64,000 nt of DNA from Flaccisagitta enflata. Its lineage: Eukaryota; Chaetognatha; Sagittoidea; Aphragmophora. The position numbers and the translations under genes were made by a program. The DNA is taken from NCBI GenBank assembly GCA_965153355.1, contig OZ231127.1, positions 24,242,001 through 24,306,000 of the forward strand, written 5' to 3'. Under the pieces are notes generated by a model that was not told the DNA's origin, did not search any database, and saw only the letters and a program-made list of their open reading frames with translations. This document shows, piece by piece, positions 49,109-60,400 of this stretch. Every line of letters starts with the position of its first letter. Position 1 is the stretch's first letter.

Positions 49109-49930
49109 GTCAGGGTGCAATCGAAGACAAAATTTCATCAGTCAAAATGTTATATCAGCAATATCATAAACATTGTAAATTTGTACATTTTATCAATGAA
49201 AAATATTAATTTGTATTTAGACTATTTTTAGTTGCGTGCTACGCGACTCTACACCCCGCTTTGTCGGTCCGTCCGTCGGTCCGTCGGTCCGTCCGTCCGT
49301 CCGTCCGTCCGTCCGTCCGTCACACTTTACTTTTTCTGGGTTTTTGCGGTTTTTGGCCTCACTGCTCCTGCCCAAATTATGGTGGGACCTCAATTATGGC
49401 CCCTGCCCACCCGCACGCGACTGGGGTAGCCGTGTATCCGGCCTTGTTGCATTAAAAACCATTTCTATGACCAAAGTAACTGAAATGTAGGGATAAACGT
49501 CCAAAAAAGGAAGGTTTCAAGGAAAATCTTACTTTACAATCTGATATATCTTAGATAAAATTATAAATTTGTATAAAAATTCAAAAATTATCATTTTCAA
49601 AAATATGGCGTCTTTCTAAAGACTCATAAGATGAAGGCCATGTGTTTCAAAATGCAAAATTTTTCTTTCAGAGGCAGAATTATAATTTTACCCAACAACT
49701 TTCTGAACTTTTCCTCTCATTTTTAGGAGAAATTTTCATCTTTTATTGAATAATCTTCGGTCTTTACAAACATATAATAGAAACTTTTTATATTATAATC
49801 ATTTCTTTACATTTTTAAAGAAATCAGGAGTAAATTTTTTTTATTTCAAAACTTATTACTAACTAGCATAACTATATGTAACAATTAATTGTGACTGAAT
49901 ATCAAATTTTGTCTTCGTTTGCACCCCGAC
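49109..49930. mobile_element. 822 bp TIR element inserted in family A, carrying a family B insertion
   Basis: The ends are GTCAGGGTGCAATCGAAGAC and the inverted GTCGGGGTGCAAACGAAGAC, each continuing AAAATTT, so about 27 bp with two mismatches. TTAT is duplicated at 49105-49108 and 49931-49934, and removing one copy restores CTCTTATAGAG of family A. The interior is AT-rich and non-coding apart from the family B copy at 49225-49448. The superfamily is not assigned; the duplication is 4 bp by my reading. Confidence 0.8.
49225..49448 (-). mobile_element. Family B element nested inside the TIR element
   Basis: TTTTTAGTTGCGTGCTACGC, CTACACCCCGCTTTGTCGG, nine or more GTCC units, CACACTTTAC, CACTGCTCCTGCCCAAATTA, CCGCACGCGACTGGGGTAGC and GTATCCGGCCTTGTT. 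Confidence 0.75.
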
Positions 49931-49959
49931 TTATAGAGTTGCGTATCCGCAACTAAAAA
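49931..49959 (+). mobile_element. Family A element, right part (resumed)
   Basis: TTATAGAG, the hairpin GTTGCGTATCCGCAAC and TAAAAA complete the element broken at 49108. Confidence 0.8.
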
Positions 49960-50078
49960 TAACCAAACCTGTCCAAACCTCATTTTGATTTTGAAAATCC
50001 TTCATACTATTTTGAAATGGTCTTAGAAAATTTTGCAAATTTTGCGCAAATATCCCCTACATCACCGTACCTCCAAAT

Positions 50079-50190
50079 AAGGCCAAGTAGGCCAATAAGG
50101 GGCGACGTGTTGACCGAAGAACGAATGCGTTACCCAACAGACCGAACGACCGACGGACACAGCCAATTATAGAGGTGCTTTGTTGCACCT
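50079..50190 (+). mobile_element. Family D hairpin-ended element
   Basis: AAGGCCAAGTAGGCC, GGGGCGACGTGTTGACCG, GAACGAATGCGTTACC, GACGGACACAGCCAATTATA and the hairpin GGTGCTTTGTTGCACC. The TAAAAA end is lost (TTCAAA follows). Confidence 0.7.
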
Positions 50191-50922
50191 TCAAATTGAG
50201 ATACCACCTTACAAAGTCACTTAAATCTTACCTTCTTATCTCTGCCAGCATCCTCCTGCGTATCTGATATCCAACAGCACTTTCTGCAAGCTCCAATGTC
50301 AGCGATTTTGATGAAGGAAAATAAATGATGTCCCAATGCATAGATATTTCAGGAAGCAATTTTTCGACGTAATGTTCGGTGATGACGTCCACGCGTCACC
50401 ACCTCGGAGCTTGGGTTACATTTTCAAAAGGAGAGAACTTGAAATTGTCAACCGTCCTTGGCAGAGCCAAATGTGCAAATGGCCACAACGCCTAGATGAA
50501 GGACACGCGTTAACTTCAACCACGAGGAAACAAAGCGACCTCTTTTCGAAAAGAGAACCTTCTGATTGGTAGTTTTCCCCGTGTTTCAGGCCACTCTCCG
50601 AACGATCTTGCCGACTTGGAAGTTGGCGGCAATCCCAAAACGATTCAACAGAATCTGGTCTGGTAACCGGTTACTGAGAGGGGACAAGGGCGATCGCAGC
50701 TCGAGGGTAGCAACCAGTGGGCCAATTTTGGAAGGGGAGATTGAATTGAAACGATAGAGAAAGGATTAACCGTTGTGCCCGCCGACTGTCAAGAGCATCG
50801 GTACGACCAGAATTCAGTTCAGCTCATTCTCGATTGTTAACGATCGTTAACTGCGTTTGGTCCGAAATTCTGACCACTTTCGGTCAAAGAGAAAGCTACC
50901 ACACCGCCTTTGAAACAGCAAA
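50191..50922. other. Intergenic, no gene recognised
   Basis: Two short + strand frames (50336-50572 and 50566-50757) in less AT-rich sequence have no recognisable family. An isolated exon cannot be excluded. Confidence 0.4.
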
Positions 50923-51005
50923 ACGAGGCCGGATTAAGGTCTAACCCAGTCACATGCGGATGGGCAGGTCCAGTGATAGAATCAGAAGGGCGTTTTAGGT
51001 AGAGC
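50923..51005 (+). mobile_element. Family B/A 5' fragment
   Basis: AACGAGGCCGGATTAAGGTC, CAGTCACATGCGGATGGGCA and GGGCGTTTTAGG. There is no 3' hairpin. Confidence 0.5.
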
Positions 51006-51100
51006 CAGTGAGGCTAATAAGCTCAAAAACGCCGAAAAAGTGGGTACCGACAGACGGGCGGATCTTCCAGGTGAAGTGGCGTTCGTAGAAAAGTCTTGAC

Positions 51101-51227
51101 AACAAGGCCAAGTAGGCCAAAAAGGTGCGACGTGTGGATCGTCGAACGAATGCGTTACCAACCGACAGACAGACAGACAGACCAACGGACACAGCCAGTT
51201 ATAGAGGTGCTTTGTCGCACCTAAAAA
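51101..51227 (+). mobile_element. Family D hairpin-ended element, intact
   Basis: AACAAGGCCAAGTAGGCC, the 5' arm AGGTGCGAC, GTCGAACGAATGCGTTACC, (GACA)n GACCAAC, GGACACAGCCAGTTATAGAG, the hairpin GGTGCTTTGTCGCACC and TAAAAA. The arm and hairpin strand are exactly complementary. Confidence 0.82.
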
Positions 51228-52218
51228 TCTGAGTCCGTTACAGAATGGATAGTCGAACAGAAATATTGTATCTATTGTCAGTTAATCCTTTCAGTTTATG
51301 CTTATGAGTATGTATTCTGTTTCGACAAAGGCTTTTAAAATCAGGACTACAGATAAGGTGTGCCCATCGGTAGCTAGGTACGTCTGTACTATATTTCTGT
51401 CCATAGGTAACGCGAAAATTTGGATGCCGGGAATTCTGCCGAAATTCGTTTTCATGAGTATTATTGCCCCTCCCCACCCGCACAACTACTCCTGCCCAGT
51501 GCCAATCAACATAGCTGCCCCTGCCCACCCGCAAGCGACTGCTTATTGGTCCAGTACATATTCGGGCTGGTTCGTTGTCTGATTGATGAATGCTCGTCGC
51601 CCAACCAGACAGACTGGTCAAATTTTCGGACTGCTGCCCAGCATGATGCTGTGCTATTGACAAATGACCATGGGGGTTGTAGTTGAGTGCAGGTGATTTT
51701 GGCCACTCGTCTTACTGAATTTTCCTTTGCTCAGTATAGTCTCAATTCTACTAAAGTCAATCAACCAGACAGACTGTACTACCACATCGCTGCCATTGAT
51801 ATATACTATGCATAGTAAGCATGCAAGGTTCTTTCCAATTTCAGGCTGACGGTCAGACCCCCGGAAGAGTCATTTTTCAAAGTATGACTCATCCGGATTT
51901 GTTTATGTTACCATTATATATGATGTTTGAGGGGTTGGAAAACCAATTTTGTTTTGCTTAGCAGCCCCTCAATTTTCTGCAAGCGCCAATTTTGTTCAGA
52001 AGTATGCAAATTGGCTATTGCGGATTTTGCCGGACATGGGCCCATGAACCATGTACATTTATGAGGTAGCGCTCATTCTCACATGCCAATGTATGAAAAG
52101 GGGATGAAAGGGGATCGATTTTCCTAACAATGTCATCATCCTTTCACTAAATAATGCAAATTAGGTTTAAATAATTAGGTCAAATGAAGCAAAAGTGCTT
52201 ATGTTAGATTATTAATAA
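51228..52218. other. Intergenic, no gene recognised
   Basis: Contains B-like fragments near 51463-51540 (CCCCTCCCCACCCGCACAAC, CTGCCCACCCGCAAGCGACT). No supported gene. Confidence 0.5.
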
Positions 52219-52406
52219 AACAAGGCAGGATACACGGCTACCGAAGTCGCGTGCGGGTGGCCATATTTGAAGTCACCAGATCATTTGGGCAGGAGCAGTG
52301 AGGTCAAAGAAATTAAATCATAAAAAAAGTAAAGTGTGACGAACCAACCGACCGACCGACCGACGGACAAAGCGGGTTGTAGAGTCGCGTGCACGCGACT
52401 AAAAAA
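52219..52406 (+). mobile_element. Family B hairpin-ended element, intact
   Basis: AACAAGGCAGGATACACGGC, the 5' arm GTCGCGTGC, GGGCAGGAGCAGTGAGGTCA, AAAGTAAAGTGTGACG, a (GACC)n tract, GGACAAAGCGGGTTGTAGAG, the hairpin GTCGCGTGCACGCGAC and TAAAAAA. The arm is complementary to GCACGCGAC. Confidence 0.82.
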
Positions 52407-52699
52407 TATTAATTGAGATCAACAACGGCACTTCAACGTTGGGTTAGACTCAAGGAAAATCCGAGTTCCGAATTTCCCCCAACTCGAATGCGGGTGCACG
52501 AGAATTTTTTTCTTCTTTTTTTACTCTTTTCACTTGATCTTATTTTTTGTTTTTTTTTTTTTTTGTTTTTTTCATTTTTTTTTTTATCTCAGGGGCCCTC
52601 CTAGGTCCAAGTCCCTTCATCTTAGATGGGGGTGACCCCCTTCTAGCCGGGCTTGGCTGATAGAATCTTTTGGCTAGTTGGGCTAGCCTACAAAACTTA

Positions 52700-53612
52700 A
52701 AATTCTCATCAATTCTTTTCATATATTGAGACTTGCCACTGTGGCCATACCTAGTTTCACTTGATTGTTAAATCCATGTATACCTTCAATTCTAGCCAGT
52801 TAGGTTGATCGGCAGGACTTAAAAAGTCTATTTACATCTGTTTGATATTACCATCGTGAAGCTCAATGCAAAATTTGAAGTGATTCAGGTAATCGCTTCC
52901 GAGTTAACCACATTTTTTTCTCTTCTGGGTTAATCTTGGGCCAAATTTTGCCAAATTTTGCCAGTTAGGCTAGACTATACGATTTTGATTCTCGGATTGT
53001 TTGCATCAATTGAATGTTACCATTTTGAATATCCATACCAAGTTTAACTTAATCTGATAGATTTTGCCCAGGTTAAACCACATTTTTCATTTTTGGGCTA
53101 ATTTAGGCCAGTTTAGCTGATGTGCATGACTCAAGTGCCTTAAAATATCTTTGCATGCGTTTAGTTTTACCGCTGTGATGCTCCTAACCAAGTTTCAAGT
53201 AAAACGGATGCAGGCCGCCTAAGTCCCGCCTCTATTCTTTTTTGGGGGGGGGGGGGTGGTTTTGTCTAATTTTCGGCCAATTTGGCCAGTCTATGTGACT
53301 GGAATTCGCTGAAAATAATGCCACGCCAAGTTTGAACTTTTGAGGAAAGGGATTGGCCATTGGCCAAATTATTTAACATTTTTTCATTTTTGGACTAATT
53401 TTGGCCTGATTTTGGCCATCTGGGCTACATCGCATAATCGGAGCTCAATGAATCGTTGTGACATGTAAGAGGAGACTGCGGCGAGGTTCCATTTCAAATT
53501 TCATTCAAATTGTTTTTATACTAGTTTGAGTAGATACATGTTGAAACCATGAATTACGCGCGAAAGCGTCGATAACCTTGAAACCCACAAAATAGCGAGG
53601 TTTTCCTTTCTC
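52700..53612. repeat. Ancient tandem repeat of about 140-150 bp, copy 1
   Basis: About five diverged units, each with a TTTTGGGCTAATTTxGGCC phrase, a GCCAGTTxGGCT phrase and a CCAAGTTTxAAxT phrase. The stretch ends in GCGTCGATAACCTTGAAACC (about 53569), which is also found at about 55758 and 55970. Confidence 0.55.
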
Positions 53613-53777
53613 CTCCTCTTCAATCTTCATCCAGGTTAAGAGTTAACAGACTGCCACCTCGGCGGATTTAGATGTTACCATACGGTCATTCTTGAAAGGA
53701 AAGCCATTTTTATCAATATTACAAATGTGAAAACTGCTTCCTGCATGAGAGAAATTGATTAGACCGAGAAGGGACAG

Positions 53778-54480
53778 ATGACAAGTCATCCAAGGATCGC
53801 ACATGGTCAGTGGTACCCGATGCCCTGTTTGGACTGATCAGCTAAAGAAGTGGAGAGAGCAGGGCAGCGGCTCTGAAAGGTCAATGTCCTGTAGGACACA
53901 AGGATGAATTTCTTTATGTCCTGAGAAGGCCTACACTTTTTATTTTTTTATAAGAACATTATTTTTTGGCAAAAGCCTTCAAAAGAGATAGAGATAGCTA
54001 CTAATAAATAAGTACAATGTTCTTAATTTTGGAGCGATTTCAAGCCTTTTTATTCTTATAAACTAGGTTATTTAAAAAATAAAAAGTCTATTTCAGGCCT
54101 TTGGAGCAATTTTCCATGATATTCAATAGGGGTTATACATTTTTTGAAATTCATCTATTTTTCATGTTATACAATGAGAATTTCATATTTTTATCAATTT
54201 TCCATCTTATCCAATAGGAATTTCACATTTTTTTTTTTCATTTTTCGTTAATTTTCAATGTCATTTGATAGGAAATTTACATTTTTCTGTTTTTTATAAA
54301 TTTTTCATGTTTTTCAATGGGACGTTTTCATTTTGTCATCTTCCAGTGTTATTCAATGGGAATTTAAGAATTGAGAAGCTTTGGGGGGGGGACGGATGGG
54401 TAGATAAATAGACGGACATATGGAAATTCACTCCTGAGTCCTACAGGGCATCGGCCCTTTGGGGCCGCTGCCCAAAAAGC
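53778..54480 (+). mobile_element. F2-type foldback element
   Basis: AAGTCATCCAAGGATCGCAC, GGTCAGTGGTACCCGATGCC, the arm GGGCAGCGGCTCTGAAAGGT with ATGTCCTGTAGGACAC, and an AT-rich interior with TTTTCATGTTATxCAATG-type repeats. The right arm is TCCTACAGGGCATCGGCCCT, TTGGGGCCGCTGCCC and AAAAA. Confidence 0.7.
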
Positions 54481-54527
54481 GTTGATTACCTTGAACCTAC
54501 TAAATTACCGAAGATAGATGATGTCAA

Positions 54528-54661
54528 AACAAGGCCAAGTAGGCCAATAGGTGCGACATGTGGATGGTCAAATGAATGCGTTACCAACCGACTGACCAAC
54601 CAACCGACCGACCAACCAACGGACACAGCCAGTAATAGAGGTGCTTTGTCGCACCTAAAAA
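54528..54661 (+). mobile_element. Family D hairpin-ended element
   Basis: AACAAGGCCAAGTAGGCC, AGGTGCGAC, GAATGCGTTACCAACCG, GACCAACC units, GGACACAGCCAGTAATAGAG, the hairpin GGTGCTTTGTCGCACC and TAAAAA. Confidence 0.8.
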
Positions 54662-55181
54662 CGAACGATCGTGTCAATTGAGTAACGCGATTAACTTCAC
54701 AGGCGAAGATGGGGGTTGCGAATCGCAGGCCTGAATATTGTTCTACATCTCAATAATCAAAGGGTTTGGAGCCGGGAAGGAAATTTAAGGGGGAAAATGA
54801 GAAAATAAAACTTTTGGCAGTACCAAATCATAAATACTGATTAGTAAAACAGAATTTAACACTATTTCAACCTTTAAAAAACTGTTATATTGCTATATGG
54901 GCAAGAAAATCATTTTTTTATCATTTCATTTTTTCATCATTTATCATTTCATTTTTTAACGCGACGCAACGCGTCTCGGGGAAAATCATCAAAGATCATA
55001 GAACTATATACACCCCTGTCGAATCGATGCGTGATATCATACCAACGGTGATAATTATTATCATAAATGCCAGATTTATAAAACCTTACTATTTGCTGTC
55101 AAAAATATGGTAAATTTTCGCTTCTGTTCTTCATGGCAAACTTCGGTCAATTTTTACCATCGGATCGATTCTTTACACTTT

Positions 55182-55260
55182 TTTTTGTCGCGTGTACGCG
55201 ACTCTACAACCCGCTCTGTCTGTCTGTTGGTCCGTCCGTCCGTCCATCCATCTGTCCTTA
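55182..55260 (-). mobile_element. Family B/C hairpin head
   Basis: TTGTCGCGTGTACGCGACTC, TACAACCCGCTCTGTCTGTC, then GGTCCGTCCGTCCG. The other end is not found. It runs into the 55262 repeat. Confidence 0.6.
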
Positions 55261-55261
55261 T

Positions 55262-55800
55262 TTTGGCCGTTAGGCCAGTCTGCAAAGCTCAAATGGTTGT
55301 AAATTAGATGCATGTATTGGGTTTCCCCTTAGTGAGAATCCACACTAAGTTTCAACCATATCAAGTATAAACTATCAAAATCAACTTTTTTACAATTTTA
55401 GGTCAATTTTGGCCATTTTTAGGCCATTTTGGCCAGTAAATGTTGACCAAGCCTGTTGAGTCGCTCCCGTGTATCAACTATTGGCCTGAGGAGTCTCAAT
55501 ATCAAATTTGAAGGTCCTAGCTCAAGGCGTTCAAAAGTTATCGCATTTTAAAGACTTTTTTTTCTCTATCACTAATTGGTCGGTAGGTTGGTAGGTCGCT
55601 TGGTCTGGTTGGAATAGGTGAGCCCCCAAAAATTGTTTTGCGTGAAAGCCTACACCTTAATGGATGTCTGTGTCAAATTTCAGCGAAATCGGATGAAAAC
55701 CTCAGTTTTTATCAAAGTTTTTGTAAATACTTCGAGATTACGAATAACGCGCGGGGGCGTCGATAACCTTGAAACCGTGACAATTAACGACGTTTTCTAG
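55262..55800. repeat. Ancient GGCCA-rich repeat, copy 2
   Basis: Related to 52700-53612: TTTTGGCCGTTAGGCCAGTC, TTTGAAGGTCCTAGCTCAAG, and the shared GCGTCGATAACCTTGAAACC end near 55758, which occurs once more near 55970. Confidence 0.5.
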
Positions 55801-57103
55801 TCTTTCTCTCATTCCAGGTCTAATAATGTAAGTACATCCCCAAGATTGATTAAGGATATCTCAAACTTGCTGTCTTTGAGAAAAAAACAGTTCTCATCAA
55901 AATTTGGGGGTTGGCATAGATGCGTCATCAGCATTCTGTTGGCTGGACGAACGTGTGACTATTAAATAGCGTCGATAACCTTGAAACCGTGACAAATACG
56001 AGGGAACAACATCGCCTCGAAAACGTATGATTGAATCAATGGAACTCCATGAAAACTTACCTGAGCGCACATTATGGCTTCTTTTGTCAAAGTCATCAAT
56101 GACAAATCTTCTGATACTACTACTTATCATTTAACTAAGAATCAAAAATAAATACTACTTTTTGCCTATTTTTCAACAAAATTGCGCATTACCTCCATTG
56201 ATATAAACATGCCTCAATTTCTTCAATTTTATCGTTTTTTTGCCATTTTTTTTGCCCAGGTCTTGTCATTTGGTACATGCTGAGATGAAAAACGATCATG
56301 TCTGCCCCATTTTTATTTTTTCTGTGTTCAATACAGAAAGAACTCGTAAAGTTACAAATTTGTTACATGAAAAATCCCCTGTTTATGCATAGTTTTATAG
56401 TAAAAATAATGCTTTTATCCGTGCCTCTTCCAGATATTTAGTTATATTCCTACTAGTTTTGCTTTAGGTTAGCAATTATAGTTAGCCGAGGCATTGGGAA
56501 GCCAAAAGGTAGTGAATTATTGGATCAAAACTACTAAAAATTGGACCGTCAGCTAAAAAATGGAATTGACCGCAAATCATTTCATAACTGCGTATATTCT
56601 ATACTTGACTAATTGTAAGGTTAACTTACTATTTGCTTAATAGCCCCGGAAAAATACAGACAGCCACATCACCTGACATCTAGTGTAAAATAATGAAAGC
56701 CTTTGGACAATTTTCCTAAAAACAGAAGCGCCACAGATTAGAATATTGGTACCCATGTAAAAAAACAGTAAAACAAAAAACAGAAAATTGTAAAGATGGC
56801 TAAAATGTAGAAGGGCCGAATCTTTGCCACGGTCACAGAACCAACAACTACTTACAAAGTTACATACATAAATTTGAATGAACCGAAGAAAGGCCCGAAC
56901 TAAAGTTCCAATAGACAGGTTTGTAAAAAAAAAACGAAAGAAAACCCCTATCTACGCCGTTGAAAGTTAAAAATTTAGATGGTAAAGGAAAGAAAATAAA
57001 AACCTTGGTGGTGTAAAAATCTCACGCGCACGAAGTGAAAACTAAGACAAATAACATCTGACTTGTGACTGTGTGAGAAAAAAAGGAAAACAGATCCTCG
57101 AGT
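55801..57103. other. Intergenic 3' flank of the hydrolase gene
   Basis: AT-rich. No gene, recognisable element or strong polyadenylation signal is identified with confidence. Confidence 0.5.
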
Positions 57104-57413
57104 CTAGATATCATCAGAGAGAAATGCGTCGAGGACAGCCGGCAACTTCGGGTCATTTAGGGGATTTCCATTGTGACCAACCCCCGCGACGGTAAAGAAG
57201 TGAGATTGAGCTCGCACATGCGGCGCCAACTGCGCAAATAGGCGCTCTTGACGCGCGTGCGTGACGTAGTGGTCCAACTCCGCGGCGAGATGGAGAACGC
57301 GAGTCGGAGTGCGGATATGAACCAACAGCGAGAACAAGTCGAGGATTTTGTATTGAGGCAAAGCCGACAGCCAGCCCGTCAGCTTAGTTCCTTCCCGCAC
57401 GATCCAATCGAAC
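57104..57413 (-). CDS. Hydrolase exon 5 (catalytic Asp and His, stop)
   Basis: Acceptor ATAG at 57417-57414. The first base completes Arg317. Codes for residues 318-419 with Asp364 and His397, ending in LSDDI and TAG at 57106-57104. A foldback element begins only about 24 bases upstream of the acceptor. Confidence 0.87.
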
Positions 57414-60400
57414 CTATTGATACAGACAATACGAATGGAACAGGTCGCCATTGCCCTGCTTTGCATGGTTGTGAATCGAGTGAGACGAAGCAGGGCAGCG
57501 GCCCCGAAGGGGACGAAGTACTGCAGAGCAGGGGGACTTTCGTTCGTCCGTCCATCCATCCGTCAGTCCCCCCAGGCCCTCTCAGGCCTGAAATCTGCCC
57601 CCTCAGGCCTGAAATCGGCCCTCACAGGCCTTATTTTGCCCTTTCATGAATGTGAGAACGCAGATTTAAGGCCTGAGAGGATAGGTTTCAGGCCAGAGAG
57701 GGCAGGTTTCAGGCCAGAGAGGGCAGATTTCAGGCCTGAGAGGGCAGATTTCAGGCCTGAGAGGGCAGATTCAAGGCCTGAGAGGGCAGATTCAAGGCCT
57801 GAGAGGGCAGATTCAAGGCCTGAGAGGGCAGATTCAAGGCCTGAGAGGGCAGATTTTAGGCCGAAGAGGGCAGATTTCAGGCCCGAGGGGGCAAATTTCA
57901 GGCCCGAGGGGCCAGATTTTGGGCCTGAGAGAGCCTGGAGGACTATCAAACGGACGTACGAACAAACGAACAAAAGTCACGTGTTCTACAGGACTTTGTC
58001 CCCATCGGGGCCGCTGCCCAAAAATAGGGAAATGGAAAAGTGATGGGTGGGAAGTGAATAAATGAAAAGGAAGGAACAAAACTTAGGGATGGTTGCAACC
58101 AAATAGATCCTTGGTCCATACTCAGCGCGTTAGCTTGTGCCAGTTCGTCCGACTCGGCAAAAATCTCCCCTCCCCCCCATGAGGAAAATATGTCGTTAGA
58201 AATGAGGCTAATACACAGTACAGCAACAAAAAGCTAAAATCCTGAGCTATGTTGATTAGGGGAGGGTGGGGCAAATCGGGCCACTTTTGTATATTATTGT
58301 CACTTCTGACATGAATATTGGGAGAAAAGTAGTGATGACCCTGCTATGAGTCGCACCAGTCAATGGGGTTGTTGGGGTGATGTTTCTTCAGAACTGCTGC
58401 AGCAACAGCAGCATCAGCACAACTTCATTCCTGACCTATACTGATACGATAACTGATAGGTTGTGATAAACTTCATCAAAACTTCAACAATTGTCATTTT
58501 GGGTGACTTTTGGTATTGCATATGGTGATTAGGTCCAATACCTTACACATCAAATGAATCTTCGATACCAATTTGCTAGTCTGGCTATATGAAAAGATAA
58601 TCAAAACGTGGGGTAAATCGGGCCACCAGGAAATTCCTTTAATTTCTTTGTTTGCAGATTTTTCATGGCTGTAAACTGGGACATTTTCTGGCCCAGGAAT
58701 AATTTTCTTTTTGCAGTTAGTAAAATCAAACAAATTTGGCAATTACACTGTATGTAATTAAATCAAACCCCAACTTAGCTCCTGGCATTCTGGCCAAAAA
58801 AATTGGGCAATGTTGTGAGCCCCTAGAGAAGTATGCAAATGAAGTTTAAAGAGGCCCGATTTGCCCCACCTGGGGCAAATCGGGCCACATCAGGTTTTTT
58901 AAAAAATATGGGCCCTATGGGGCCCACTCTGAAATTCACTACATCAGCCTTAAACCTATTGGTAAATGCTACCTTAACATGGAAATCAATTGCTTCAGGG
59001 GATTCATTTAAAAAATTCCCCAAACAAAAACATTAAAAGTGGCCCGATTTGCACCACCTCCCCCTACCACAAGCATTGGCGAGCAATTTAATGCCACCTA
59101 TTACTTCGGCCTATCAGTCGGTCTTAAAAGTTTTCAGGGCTTGAAAATGGTTTATCATTACCTAGGACAAAAGTATTGCAACACTTAGGGTATAAGTTCA
59201 TTTAATCTTCCATAAACCATACAATGCAAAGTCAATTCTAGCAGATATGTGTTTCATGTGTCTACCCTGGGCATGAATGACAGTTTCCATTTGCCTTGGT
59301 ATTGATTTGTATAGCGTTTTAGGTAATCTGGTGTGACTTGTCTGCAAACCTACTGAGCAGTTTTTTTTAACCCCACCATTGATTTTTACTCTATGGGATT
59401 TTTACTCTATGGGAGGCTTTGTCCATCCTTCCGTCCATCCATTGGTCCATCCGGGGTCAGAGTGGGAAAACGGGCATTTCTGCTTCTGCCCACCCGTCCC
59501 CAACTGGTATTGGCCGTGTATTCGGCCTTGTTGCTGCAGGTTCTTCATCTGACTAAGAAGGTTTTTAATTGGATTGAGGGCAGGTAAGTTGCCAGGCCAC
59601 CTCTGGGACCTATTGTCGTGATTATCCACCCGCAAGATATTGAAGATAAGTAGTGAAAGAGATTAACATGATTTTTTTCATGATTTTAAAAAAGCGACAT
59701 CTTTACATTTTCATGCACCATTTCTAAACAAGGCCAAGTGAAGGCCAATAAGTGCGCCTCGCGTGGTTAAGAATTTGTGAAAGAACGTATTTGATGAATG
59801 AATGAATGAATGAATGAATGAATGAAAATGAATGTGGTGAGGCATGAAAGGTGATAGGAATGAAGAAATACGTCAGAATCAGCCGTTATGCGAATTTCAA
59901 ACGTTTGCTTGACCGACCGACCAACCGACCAACTGACTGATGGACATGACCTCTTATAGAAGTGCGAGGAGCCGAGGACGCACTTAAAAATTCTGAGATT
60001 GCGCTAGATTTGAAGAAAATTTGAAGAAGATTTAGAATTCCACCAAAAAAAGATTAAAATTCCTTCTCAAAGCGGACTAATCTCAATCTAAAGCTGTTGC
60101 AATACTTATGGCCTAGGAAGTAGGTATGGGGAATCATGTACGAACTAACAAATAACCAAATCTTCGACACTAGTTAATTGATGTGTCATATTTCATGGTG
60201 GAAGACCATCAGTCTTTTACCATAAAATACGACATCAATTAATGTCGAAAATTTGGTGACTTACTAGTCAATTTGTGCATGATTCCTCATAACTTATAAA
60301 CCATTTTCAAGTTAAGCTGTCTATGTGCAATGACTCTCCAATCATTTTTTTCAGGGCGATTTTAAAATCAATTGGCAAGTAAAGGTGTTATGATCGCCAC

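Larger units (their letters stand above)
59165..60114 (-). mobile_element. Decayed Tc1/mariner transposon in hydrolase intron 4
   Basis: The ends GGACAAAAGTATTGCAACA (left) and the inverted GTTGCAATACTTATGGCC (right) are each flanked by TA (59163-59164 and 60115-60116). C-terminal transposase remnants on the - strand confirm the assignment. The element is broken up by a family A-like insertion (59384-59532) and a family E insertion (59727-59990). Confidence 0.82.

Noticed and set aside
49232-49490. Frames rich in SVRPSVRPSV
   Set aside because: These are translations of the GTCCGTCC tract in family A/B/C elements, with no conserved start or end between copies.
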